From Firmicutes bacterium UBA4874 (GTDB taxonomy: Bacteria; Bacillota; Clostridia; Caldicoprobacterales; DTU083): a stretch of 12,716 nucleotides of DNA. The translations under genes were made by a program, and so were the position numbers. The stretch lies in assembly GCA_002399435.1 (NCBI GenBank), contig DHDO01000043.1, positions 14,591 to 27,306 of the forward strand, written 5' to 3'. This document shows, piece by piece, positions 5,869 to 12,716 of this stretch; positions within the stretch are counted from its first letter, which is position 1; the number at the start of each line of letters is the position of its first letter. A model generated the notes under the pieces. It ran no database searches. It saw only the letters and a program-made list of their open reading frames with translations, and was not told the DNA's origin.

Positions 5869-6489
5869 AGAGAAATCCCGGGAGGAGTTCTGCCGGGAAA
5901 GGAAGTCATCCAGAAAGGTCCGGTATTCTTCATAACCAAACAAGGCGTTCAGCATATTCAGCATGGCATTGGTGGACAACCGGGACGGCAGGCCCAGTTC
6001 CTTCAGGAGGCGGGACCGCAGCAAACTGCTGTCCTGCTTTCCGGTGAGTCCGTCCCGATAAAGGTCCTGCTTTGTTACGAGCCTTCCGTTCTTCTCTCCT
6101 GCTGCCTGATAACCGGCATTTTGCAGGGCCTGCAGGAGAATCTCATCCGGAACCCCTTCCACTCCCAGCAATCCTTCCTTGCCGGGAGTGATTTTTCGCC
6201 TTTCCCTGCCCGGAATTTCCGGAATGTAGGCATGCCGGACCTGTTCTTTCGGAATGCAGGATTGAATGTAACTGCGTATCCGGAAGCCGGCACGGTCGGA
6301 GTCCGTCAGGAGGATGATCCCTCTTTTTTCTGCCAGCTGCCGGATGGTGTTCATCCTTTCCTTATCCTGAAATATGGCAAACCCGTTGGTTGGAAGAATG
6401 ACCGCATCCACCAGCTGCTCCAGTTTTATTTTATCATAAATACCTTCCACAATAATTGCTTCCCGGATTGGAACCCTGATACGTTTCAT
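5863..6489 (-). CDS. rnmV: Ribonuclease M5 (Toprim domain plus DUF4093)
   Basis: RNase M5 matures 5S rRNA precursors in low-G+C Gram-positive bacteria. The 208-residue protein has an N-terminal Toprim domain with the metal-binding glutamate E15 (IIVEGIYDK) and the D63-x-D65 pair (LLTDSDRAG), plus the conserved TNG at 34-36. A basic segment (GRERRKITPGKEGLLGVEGV) and the C-terminal DUF4093-type domain (LTKQ/DLYRDGLTG, SRLLKELGLPSRLSTNAML) follow. The ATG at 6489 overlaps the stop of the upstream oxidoreductase in an ATGA, so translation is probably coupled. No independent promoter is evident. In many relatives rnmV sits next to ksgA. That neighbour is absent here, which is slightly unusual. 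A generic Toprim-DUF4093 protein with another RNA substrate is the alternative. Confidence 0.88.
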   Translation of the reverse strand: MKRIRVPIREAIIVEGIYDKIKLEQLVDAVILPTNGFAIFQDKERMNTIRQLAEKRGIILLTDSDRAGFRIRSYIQSCIPKEQVRHAYIPEIPGRERRKITPGKEGLLGVEGVPDEILLQALQNAGYQAAGEKNGRLVTKQDLYRDGLTGKQDSSLLRSRLLKELGLPSRLSTNAMLNMLNALFGYEEYRTFLDDFLSRQNSSRDFSV

Positions 6490-7718
6490 TGCGGCATCGG
6501 CCTGCTTGCCTGCTGCTGATCCTGAAGAAGCTTCATAAATTCGGATACGGTCCTGTCCTGCTCATCGGAACGGAACCCGGCCTGCTCCTCCATGGCTTTT
6601 CTCAGAGCGGGAAGCTCCTTTCGGCTCCCGATGGCAACCACTCCGGATATTTTATTTCCCCGAAAACAGATCTTCCGGTATCGATTGCTTTCGCAGTCAA
6701 AATCCGTAATGGCTGCATCATAGCTGCCCTCTTCCACCTGCCCGATGGAAAACAGGGAGGTGCGGAAGGCATTCAGGATGGTGACGGCTGCCGGAGCCTG
6801 ATAGTTCCTCTCTGCGCCCGCCATATTGCTGCCTGCCACTTCTCCCTGCAGGGAAGCATAATTCCATAAGCCGGCAACGCGGTTCTCAAATTCTGCGATA
6901 TCCCCGGCCGCATAGATACCCGCAAGATTGGTTTCCATTTTCCCGTTTACCAGAATTCCCCGGTTGGTCCGGATCCCGGTCCCCTTTACCAGCTCAATAT
7001 TCGGGCGGATGCCTGTGGAATGAATCACCATATCACAGGATGCCTCTGGATCGTCGTCCGTCCGGAACCCTGTTGCGAAGGACTCTCCCGTGATCTCCTT
7101 TATCCGGGTGCCGGTATGTACGGAAACCCCGAAGGACTGCACCACATTCAGAAGGATCCGGGACGCCTTTTCGTCCAGCTGTTTCGGCATAAGCCTGGGC
7201 TGTACTTCCACCACGACGACTTCCTTCCCCATTTGATTCAGGCTCCATGCCAGTTCCAGGCCCAGCACACCGCCGCCGACAATCAGAATCCGCCGGGATC
7301 GCCTTGCCTGCTCCCAAATGGCTGAAGCATCCTGCAGCGTCCTCAGGGAATACACCCCCTGCCTGTCGATTCCTTTTATGGGAAGAACATTGCTCCTCGC
7401 ACCGTTTGCCAGAAGCAGGACGGAATACTCGTCTGCCGTTCCGTCGGACAGAATGACACGGTGCCTGGCGGGATCCAGTCCCGTTGCTCCGTTTCCTATG
7501 CAAATTCGAATGTGATTTTCCGAATACCAGGATTCCTTCTGAATCAAAAGAGCATCGGACAAAGGCCCCTGGTTGATATCCTTGGTCAGCCGAAGCCGTC
7601 GGTAAGGATAAAATCCCTCGTCTCCGTAGACTGTGATTTCCATATCCGGATCCTGCCGCCGGATCGCCTTCATCGCCGACACAGCTGCAATGCCGGCACC
7701 TATGATGATAGCTTTCAT
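6486..7718 (-). CDS. FAD-dependent NAD(P)H oxidoreductase, rubredoxin reductase-like
   Basis: The 410-residue flavoprotein belongs to the pyridine nucleotide-disulfide oxidoreductase class. It has an FAD-binding Rossmann start (IIIGAGIAAVSA, 4-15), the YPYRRLRLTK segment near 37-46, an NAD(P)-binding fold (LIVGGGVLGLELA, 145-157), and the second FAD motif GIYAAGDIAEF (267-277). A C-terminal domain of about 110 residues follows. No redox-active CxxC pair is visible, which fits the rubredoxin/ferredoxin-NAD(P)H or nitrite-reductase-like group rather than thioredoxin reductases. Overall order and motifs resemble clostridial NADH:rubredoxin oxidoreductase, which feeds electrons to oxygen- and peroxide-reducing proteins. 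The electron acceptor is not shown by the sequence, and no rubredoxin gene is adjacent. The chosen ATG (7718) has AAGGAG at 7730-7735. An in-frame extension to 7862 lacks a ribosome site and reaches into the lacI-type gene. Its stop overlaps the rnmV start. Confidence 0.88.
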   Translation of the reverse strand: MKAIIIGAGIAAVSAMKAIRRQDPDMEITVYGDEGFYPYRRLRLTKDINQGPLSDALLIQKESWYSENHIRICIGNGATGLDPARHRVILSDGTADEYSVLLLANGARSNVLPIKGIDRQGVYSLRTLQDASAIWEQARRSRRILIVGGGVLGLELAWSLNQMGKEVVVVEVQPRLMPKQLDEKASRILLNVVQSFGVSVHTGTRIKEITGESFATGFRTDDDPEASCDMVIHSTGIRPNIELVKGTGIRTNRGILVNGKMETNLAGIYAAGDIAEFENRVAGLWNYASLQGEVAGSNMAGAERNYQAPAAVTILNAFRTSLFSIGQVEEGSYDAAITDFDCESNRYRKICFRGNKISGVVAIGSRKELPALRKAMEEQAGFRSDEQDRTVSEFMKLLQDQQQASRPMPQ

Positions 7719-7790
7719 GTTTCCTGGAACTCCTTTCAATGAATCGATCCGGTTCTCCAATGGAATATGAAATATCCCCATTCTGGAAAA

Positions 7791-7804
7791 ATTATAATTA
7801 TAAT
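7791..7804. promoter_or_regulatory. Perfect AT palindrome upstream of the oxidoreductase gene
   Basis: ATTATAATTATAAT is a perfect 14-bp palindrome containing two overlapping TATAAT-like boxes on each strand. It overlaps the stop codon of the LacI-type gene and lies about 75 nt before the oxidoreductase ATG. It could be a -10 region (no good -35 is seen 17 nt away) or an operator. Confidence 0.35.
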
Positions 7805-8796
7805 GAAACACGTATGACGATCTCCGAAGGAAGGATAATGGTATCCTCCACCGGCCTGTCATTCAGGAGATCCATCAGATAAGCTGCACTGTGCCGCCCC
7901 ATCTCATACAAAGGAAGCTCCACTGCCGTCATGGCGGGATGACATAGATTATAAAAGGCAGATGTGCCCAGGGAGGCAACCAGCAGGTCTCCCGGTATCT
8001 TTTTTCCCATTTCCGCCGCTGCCTTCAGCACGGAAAAGCCAAAGCGCGGGCTGCCGGCAATAATCCCGTCCGGGCGCTCCGGAGAACGCAGCATGTCCCC
8101 AACTGTCTGCCGGATCTGCTCGTCCTGAAAAGGGCAGAGAAAGCAGCCGCAGTTGTGAAGGCCGCTTTCCTGCACTGCCTTTCCGAATGCTTTCAGACGA
8201 TAATCGGTCCCGCATTTCCACCGGGGACCGGTATAGGCCAATCGGCTCGCTCCTTTTTCCCGGAACAGGGCGGTCAGGTCGGAGAGATGGCAAAGATGAT
8301 CCGTGCCGATCTCATGAAACCGGTCACGGGAGACATGGGAATCCACAATTACATAGGGAACACCGTTTTGATTCAGTTCTTCCCTTGACAGGTCGTCCAC
8401 CGTGGCAAAGGCAAAGATCACTCCATCCAATCGGTTGGTATTGTAATAGTCCAGTATTTCCATATTGAAGCTGTCGTCCGACTTGTTAAAAAGCAGGGTA
8501 ATGGAATAATTGGACTGGGAAAGGCCATCCCGGATCCCCTCCAGCGTCTCCATAAAATTATAATTGGTAATTCTGCGGTCCGTGATGACTCCTACCGACA
8601 TGGATCGGTTCGACTTCATTCCTCTGGCAATATGACTGGGGTGGTAGTTCAGCTTCTTTACGGCATCCAGTACTGCCTGCCTGGTCTCCGGCCGGATTTT
8701 TACATTTTTCACATCGTTCAGGACATAGGATACCGTCGCCTGGGAAACGCCTGCTTCCCTGGCAACATCCTTGCTGGAGGCCCTTTTCCTCTGCAT
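7798..8796 (-). CDS. LacI/GalR-family transcriptional regulator
   Basis: The 332-residue protein is a typical full-length LacI-family regulator. It has an N-terminal helix-turn-helix (SSKDVAREAGVSQATVSYVLND, 7-28), a hinge helix region (LNYHPSHIARGMKSNRS, 49-65) and a periplasmic-binding-protein-like effector domain from about residue 66. That domain starts with the usual VGVITD and shows DGVIFAF, VPYVIVDSH, RLAYTGPR, YRLKAF and PDGIIAG. Such proteins bind operators as dimers and release DNA when a sugar or sugar phosphate binds. It lies 62 nt downstream of the alpha-mannosidase gene on the same strand but has its own TTGACA promoter. A mannoside-derived effector and control of that gene are inferences. 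The ATG at 8796 has only a weak ribosome site (GGTGG). No CG-centred LacI-type palindrome was found by eye near its own or the mannosidase promoter. Confidence 0.95.
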   Translation of the reverse strand: MQRKRASSKDVAREAGVSQATVSYVLNDVKNVKIRPETRQAVLDAVKKLNYHPSHIARGMKSNRSMSVGVITDRRITNYNFMETLEGIRDGLSQSNYSITLLFNKSDDSFNMEILDYYNTNRLDGVIFAFATVDDLSREELNQNGVPYVIVDSHVSRDRFHEIGTDHLCHLSDLTALFREKGASRLAYTGPRWKCGTDYRLKAFGKAVQESGLHNCGCFLCPFQDEQIRQTVGDMLRSPERPDGIIAGSPRFGFSVLKAAAEMGKKIPGDLLVASLGTSAFYNLCHPAMTAVELPLYEMGRHSAAYLMDLLNDRPVEDTIILPSEIVIRVSL

Positions 8797-8833
8797 TCTG
8801 AACCACCACCCATTTCCGCATCAAATCATGTTT

Positions 8834-8862
8834 ATACTACTCTTTTTCAGGAAGGCTGTCAA
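8834..8862 (-). promoter_or_regulatory. Promoter of the LacI-type gene
   Basis: TTGACA (8862-8857) and TAGTAT (8839-8834) on the minus strand are 17 nt apart. The -35 box overlaps the stop codon of the mannosidase gene (8861-8859). It has the same -35, spacing and -10 sequence as the mannosidase promoter at 12561-12589, which could mean similar strength or shared control. Confidence 0.7.
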
Positions 8863-11800
8863 GAATGGATGAAAATTCCTGTTGAAACGCAGACCTGATT
8901 GCTCTCTGATGCATTCCCCCTGGCATCCACTGCCTTCACCATATAGCGATAGGTTGCATCCGGCTTCGCGTCCCTGTCCCGGTAGCTGGTAAGGTAGGAA
9001 TTCTCCGTCTGTGCAATTTTTTCACCGTTTCGATAAATTTCATAGTGGTGGAGCAGAATATTGTCGGCCGAAGGGGTCCAGTACAAGTCAATCCGCGTGC
9101 TTTCCCTCGGCTGCGCTCCCAATATCGGAGCCGACGGAGGAACGGTGTCGGTGATCTCCCCGACGGTCTGCCGTACGGCCGTCGAAGGTGCTCCCTTGGC
9201 CCCGGCGGCAGCGGCCCGGACCCGATAAGAATAGGGCTGCTTCATGCTGCCGATTACCTGGGCATCAAAATAAGCGGTATCGTTGGTGGTGGACAGATAG
9301 TTGCCGCTTCCCGGAACAAAGTTGGGATCCGTACTGCGGAACACCTCGTAATACAGCGCGCCGTCTGCCGCCTTCCATGTGATTTCCGTTCCCTGAATCT
9401 TTCCCTGATCCGGGGTATCGGATCCTTCCGGAGCGGAAAGGCCAGGGTTCCCGGTTGCTCCCGGCAAGCCTGCTGCAGCGGAAACAGCCCGGACTCCCTC
9501 TACCATACCGGGAGCCTCTCCGTAGCGGATCCGGAAGGTTTTCATGCCATATGCCGGAAGCCCGAAGGAAAAGGTGCGGTCCGTTGAAACCAGCCGTTTG
9601 TCGTTTTCAATGATATCCGTTTCTGTCACGGAAGAGACGTGAAATGGAAAAGATACGGAGACATTTTCAGCAGGCTTTCCCTCTATCTCGACAAAGCGAA
9701 GAATCATGCCGTCGGAATTGGCTTCCGAGGCTTTTATCGTACTGACCTGGATATTTCTTTTGTCAATCAAAATCAGACTGCCCGAATCAGCACTTTTCCC
9801 TGTCTGCGCACCTGCAATCACGGTCGCCTGCAGCGGAGTGCTGATCTCCCAGCCGAACCGCGCGCTCTCCCCCGCCCCGGGATCCACATTGGCAGAGATG
9901 GAGTAGCAAAATCTGGTATAGCCGGGCTGATCGCCCTGAAAGTTTGTCTGCCACATATTATTCATAACATAGCTGTAAAGAGTCGGCCTGGACGATTTGT
10001 AATCAAAGGACCATTTTCCGGTTCTCCTTTCGCCAAACTGCAGAAGGGAGGTATTCGGAATTGCCAGAACCATATTGTAGTGATCCTTTTTATCCTTTAC
10101 ACTGACCCATTTGTTGGCGGTATACCAGTCTGTGCTGGTGCCGTAAATCTGCTCCCCTTCCGCCGCATTTCCGACAGGAAGGTCATAGCGGATCTCATAG
10201 TCCTTTCCCGTCTGGAAGGGGAAGGTATAAAAAGCCTCCTCTTTCGATTTGAGATCGGGCAGGGACTCCTTTTCCACCTCGTTCACAATGTCGATTCTTG
10301 GGATATCATTGTACAGGGTAACCGTCTGAACAATTGATCCTGCACGGAAGGTGGAAGTTTTCAGCCGGGCTGCAGCACCGATTGCGGAAGCAGTCACCTC
10401 AAGATGGCCGGATTCTTTGCCGGGCGAATGGCGTTTCCATTTATCGGGACCGAAATCCGCTCCCATATTGGAGAAAGGAATCCCAAAGTCATCATAATAT
10501 TGATACTGGTTAAACCGGGCGGAAGGAGTATTCTGCACCATTTCCCGGTTTCCATTCCTTTTGTCAAGAATACTTGAAACAGTCCCGTCCTCTGCAAAGG
10601 TCACCCTGAACATATTATTCTCCAGAAAATTACTTCCGGTTCTTGCTTTTTGTTTGAAATCCGGTGCTGTCGCCGTCTCCACAACGCGAAAGGTTTTGTA
10701 TCCCATGGCCGGAATGCCGGTGGCAACAAAGGTAAGAACGCCGTCCTGTATCCGGTAAGGAATCGATGTGTTTCCGTCCCTGATTTCAAATCGGGGAGGC
10801 AGATCCGACAGATCGGAGAGAGTGACGACATCATTTCTTGTCCAGTTGAGTGAGTTATAGACATAAATCGCCTTGCCCTCTGTGGCCACGTCCGATGCCA
10901 GGGATTTCAGGGAATCTTTCAGTATGTCTTCAGCCAAAGCCTTTGCACTGAACGCATGGCTGCGCTTCCATTCGAATTGCCTGTCATACTCCGGATTGCT
11001 CTTGTTGTATTCATGATAGCCCCAGGTATGTTCGTTATAGATCAGATTCCGTTCCACGGCTTCGTATATCTTTGCGTAGGGATACTTCCCGCCTGTATAC
11101 ATGGATGCAAAGGATGCCGCGGTCTCCGCAACCGGAATCAGATTTCCCGCTGTCTTGCTGATGCCGGACTCGAAAGCCGTTGTCGCCCAGCCATCATTCC
11201 ACCAGTTTTCCTCGGTTCCCGACTCCGTGGGAATCAAATCCCCGTACTCGGCCACAACATCCTCAAAAAACTGCTCCGGAAAGGCGACGGTTATTTTCGG
11301 ATAGGCATATCCGGCGTCCTCCCATTTTTTATTGAGCTGATTGGCAATGATGATCTGTTCCTCCATGGGTTCCCTGTTATCAGCATGGGGCACCAGCGGC
11401 AGTGGAAACTTGTCATAAGGATACCGATTTCGTCCGGTGTGGCTTTCCAGGACATCCACTACGTGCCGCAGATTTTTTTCAGCATCCTGGACACTGCCCC
11501 GGGCATCCCAGTGGGATCCGCCGAAGCCGTAATTATCGCTGTAGGATTTGCCGTTAAAAACCAAAAGTTTATGGGCCGGATCCATTCCTTCCATATAAAA
11601 AAGATCATACAGTTTTTTCTTGTGATAGGGGGAACGGTCGGGGTTCATGGAATGAATCCCATAAAGGATACCTGCCTGCACTGCAGCATCCACATAGCTT
11701 TTGCTGAAAGCCGGATTGTCAAACATCCTCTGGGTGATCCCAGGCTGTATTCCAAGTTTATCCACCAAAAATCGATTGGTATAATAAACCGCCCGCGCCG

Positions 11801-12464
11801 TGCCTTCCGTAGACATATTCTCCAGAGTAAAATTGAACTGACCGGCACCCACGGCCATACGTCCAGCCCGGATCCGATCCGTAATCTCCTGGATCTCATC
11901 CGCATTTCGCTTTTTCATATAGGCTTCGCCCATCATATAGCTGGATTCTATGGCATATTTGTATTTCTGCAAGTCCTCTGCACGTTCATCGGAGTTTTTC
12001 ATATATTTCTTTACCGTATCCAGATATTTGGCATAGGTTTCCTTCAGATCCTCCGGATATGCGGTATACCCAAGATCCGTATGCATTTCCTGTGACAAAT
12101 AAAACTCCCAGTGGCGGCTGCGCTCCCATTTGTCTGTCTCATAGACCGCCTTTGCACTGCCGCTGCAGGATTCCTCATCGAACAATTCCAGCCTCAGGGA
12201 GATCGTTTCTCCCGGATTCAACAGTTCATGGGTATCGGTTACCGGCACCGTTACCTCGCTGCTGCCGGAAGCAATCCTTCCGACCGGCACAACATAGGTG
12301 GGTTTGTTCTTTAAAGCAACCCGGACCCATGCAGAAAATGGCGACCCACTGTTTTCCATGGTCAGTTCTGTTACCTGCATTCCCGTTTTCCATATCACGG
12401 GGGTCGGTTTGACCCGGACGATCTTCACGGGATTCGATTCACAGACATACGGGGACTTTTTCAA
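8859..12464 (-). CDS. GH38 alpha-mannosidase-like glycoside hydrolase with two FN3 domains
   Basis: This is a large retaining, zinc-dependent alpha-mannosidase-type enzyme of about 1201 residues. An N-terminal beta-rich region of about 115 residues precedes the GH38 catalytic domain. Candidate zinc ligands are the His and Asp of EMHTDLGYT (about H128 and D130) and the His of NEHTWGYHE (about H479). The candidate nucleophile is the Asp of RMFDNPAFSKSYVD (about D249). The GH38 C-terminal beta domains run to about residue 980 and contain SSILDKRNGNREM and WEISTPLQATVI. A Gly/Pro linker and two fibronectin type III domains follow (about 984-1105 and 1106-1201). The TTG at 12464 is chosen because AAGGAG lies 10 nt upstream. 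An in-frame TTG at 12548 would add 28 basic residues but lacks a ribosome site. No signal peptide, anchor or sorting signal is visible from either start, which is odd for an FN3-bearing polysaccharide enzyme. The exact substrate is not evident. Confidence 0.88.
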   Translation of the reverse strand: MKKSPYVCESNPVKIVRVKPTPVIWKTGMQVTELTMENSGSPFSAWVRVALKNKPTYVVPVGRIASGSSEVTVPVTDTHELLNPGETISLRLELFDEESCSGSAKAVYETDKWERSRHWEFYLSQEMHTDLGYTAYPEDLKETYAKYLDTVKKYMKNSDERAEDLQKYKYAIESSYMMGEAYMKKRNADEIQEITDRIRAGRMAVGAGQFNFTLENMSTEGTARAVYYTNRFLVDKLGIQPGITQRMFDNPAFSKSYVDAAVQAGILYGIHSMNPDRSPYHKKKLYDLFYMEGMDPAHKLLVFNGKSYSDNYGFGGSHWDARGSVQDAEKNLRHVVDVLESHTGRNRYPYDKFPLPLVPHADNREPMEEQIIIANQLNKKWEDAGYAYPKITVAFPEQFFEDVVAEYGDLIPTESGTEENWWNDGWATTAFESGISKTAGNLIPVAETAASFASMYTGGKYPYAKIYEAVERNLIYNEHTWGYHEYNKSNPEYDRQFEWKRSHAFSAKALAEDILKDSLKSLASDVATEGKAIYVYNSLNWTRNDVVTLSDLSDLPPRFEIRDGNTSIPYRIQDGVLTFVATGIPAMGYKTFRVVETATAPDFKQKARTGSNFLENNMFRVTFAEDGTVSSILDKRNGNREMVQNTPSARFNQYQYYDDFGIPFSNMGADFGPDKWKRHSPGKESGHLEVTASAIGAAARLKTSTFRAGSIVQTVTLYNDIPRIDIVNEVEKESLPDLKSKEEAFYTFPFQTGKDYEIRYDLPVGNAAEGEQIYGTSTDWYTANKWVSVKDKKDHYNMVLAIPNTSLLQFGERRTGKWSFDYKSSRPTLYSYVMNNMWQTNFQGDQPGYTRFCYSISANVDPGAGESARFGWEISTPLQATVIAGAQTGKSADSGSLILIDKRNIQVSTIKASEANSDGMILRFVEIEGKPAENVSVSFPFHVSSVTETDIIENDKRLVSTDRTFSFGLPAYGMKTFRIRYGEAPGMVEGVRAVSAAAGLPGATGNPGLSAPEGSDTPDQGKIQGTEITWKAADGALYYEVFRSTDPNFVPGSGNYLSTTNDTAYFDAQVIGSMKQPYSYRVRAAAAGAKGAPSTAVRQTVGEITDTVPPSAPILGAQPRESTRIDLYWTPSADNILLHHYEIYRNGEKIAQTENSYLTSYRDRDAKPDATYRYMVKAVDARGNASESNQVCVSTGIFIHS

Positions 12465-12474
12465 TGCTTTCACT

Positions 12475-12480
12475 CTCCTT
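12475..12480 (-). promoter_or_regulatory. Ribosome binding site that decides the mannosidase start
   Basis: AAGGAG on the minus strand lies 10 nt before the TTG at 12464. An in-frame GTG at 12473 is only 1 nt away, and the upstream TTG at 12548 has no such site. Confidence 0.6.
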
Positions 12481-12538
12481 AGTATGGCAATCGTTCTTTT
12501 GATATAATGATATACGTTCCTGGCATAGCAATAAAAAA

Positions 12539-12567
12539 TTGATACCAACTTGCGATAAAAATACTAT
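12539..12567 (+). promoter_or_regulatory. Possible rightward promoter toward the repeat array
   Basis: TTGATA (12539-12544) and TACTAT (12562-12567) are separated by 17 nt. The -10 box overlaps the -10 box of the mannosidase promoter on the other strand, so the two polymerases would exclude each other. Confidence 0.4.
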
Positions 12568-12589
12568 CATGCACGGTTCAGACTGTCAA
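12561..12589 (-). promoter_or_regulatory. Promoter of the GH38 gene
   Basis: TTGACA (12589-12584) and TAGTAT (12566-12561) on the minus strand are 17 nt apart. The transcript would start near 12554, leaving a leader of about 90 nt before the TTG at 12464. That leader is AT-rich and shows no obvious riboswitch. Confidence 0.7.
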
Positions 12590-12628
12590 TCCACTTTACG
12601 TCATGTTCATATATCAAATAATTCCTGG

Positions 12629-12716
12629 TATGTATCCTTATCAACATGCATCCATATCACTTGTATCCATACCACATGCATCCATATCACATGTATCCAT
12701 ACCACATGCATCCATA
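12629..12716. repeat. 15-bp tandem repeat array running off the window
   Basis: Units with consensus CATGYATCCATAYCA start at 12645, 12660, 12675, 12690 and 12705 (the last is cut by the window edge). One degenerate unit (TATGTATCCTTATCA) is at 12629. GCATCCATATCA and GTATCCATACCA types alternate, giving a 30-bp higher-order period. Units touch without spacers, so this is not a CRISPR array. The period is a multiple of three, so reading frames survive across units. Confidence 0.9.
12646..12716 (+). CDS. Possible start of a Met/His/Tyr/Pro-repeat protein, partial
   Basis: Read from the ATG at 12646, the array codes for MHPYH-LYPYH-MHPYH-MYPYH-MHP and continues past the edge. Pro and the last His keep one codon throughout. 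The Tyr in position four alternates TAT/TAC, a silent change, which favours this frame. The in-frame stop upstream is at 12619-12621, and no ribosome site precedes the ATG, which weakens the call. A unit MYPYQ lies just upstream in a different frame (12630-12644), one base out of phase. Two minus-strand frames through the array are also open: one reads MD(A/T)(C/S)(G/D) units ending in TGA TAA at 12643-12638. Tyr/His/Met/Pro-rich repeats occur in clostridial coat-like small proteins, but this is only a suggestion. Confidence 0.22.
   Translation, partial: MHPYHLYPYHMHPYHMYPYHMHP

Noticed and set aside
5824..6519. Plus-strand open frame of 231 codons following DUF1846
   Set aside because: Antisense to rnmV, whose Toprim residues are intact. 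Its opening part only reflects the 31-nt duplication.
7719..7862. N-terminal extension of the oxidoreductase to the start at 7862
   Set aside because: The extra 48 residues lie before a canonical Rossmann start, overlap the lacI-type gene, and lack a ribosome site. The ATG at 7718 has a good one.
10956..12095. Plus-strand open frame of 379 codons opposite the mannosidase
   Set aside because: Shadow of the GH38 gene on the other strand. The translation is low-complexity in character and has no start signals.
12465..12600. CG-centred LacI/CcpA-type operator at the mannosidase promoter
   Set aside because: I looked for an AANCG-type palindrome around both TTGACA promoters and found none convincing by eye.
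12629..12716. CRISPR array
   Set aside because: The repeat units are contiguous 15-mers with no unique spacers and no cas genes nearby.

Overview
The window looks like a chromosomal segment of a low-to-intermediate G+C Gram-positive bacterium, most likely a member of the Clostridia. The reasons are an RNase M5 gene, a UPF0371/DUF1846 gene, strong AAGGAG/AGGAGG ribosome sites, several near-consensus TTGACA-N17 promoters, and a flavoprotein resembling clostridial NADH:rubredoxin reductases. One caution: the alanyl-tRNA synthetase is the short kind best known from spirochaetes. There are no rRNA, tRNA, IS or CRISPR elements.

Left part (1-3829, all minus strand). Transcription runs right to left: an NlpC/P60-type protein, then a perfect TTGACA-N17-TATAAT promoter, then alaS (short form), ispH and the first part of ispG, which runs off the left edge. 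IspH and IspG catalyse the last two, iron-sulfur dependent steps of the MEP isoprenoid pathway. A strong hairpin with T-runs lies between ispH and ispG. The visible part of ispG carries an apparent one-base frameshift.

Centre (3961-5862, plus strand). A tiny glycine-rich protein has two nearly identical hydrophobic segments. A UPF0371/DUF1846 gene follows, with its own promoter and a UUG start.

Right part (5863-12464, all minus strand). Going right to left: a very large GH38 alpha-mannosidase-like enzyme with two C-terminal fibronectin type III domains, a LacI-family repressor with its own promoter, an FAD/NAD(P) oxidoreductase, and RNase M5. The last two are joined by an ATGA overlap. The mannosidase and repressor look like a local carbohydrate-use unit (inference). 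The rnmV and DUF1846 genes converge on a short imperfect duplication that holds both stop codons.

Right edge (12465-12716). Two promoters face apart with overlapping -10 boxes. Beyond them a 15-bp tandem repeat array runs off the window. On the plus strand it can be read as a Met/His/Tyr/Pro pentapeptide repeat. The best candidates for a closer look are this array, the ispG frameshift, the short AlaRS, the signal-less FN3 mannosidase and the duplicated-hairpin small protein.
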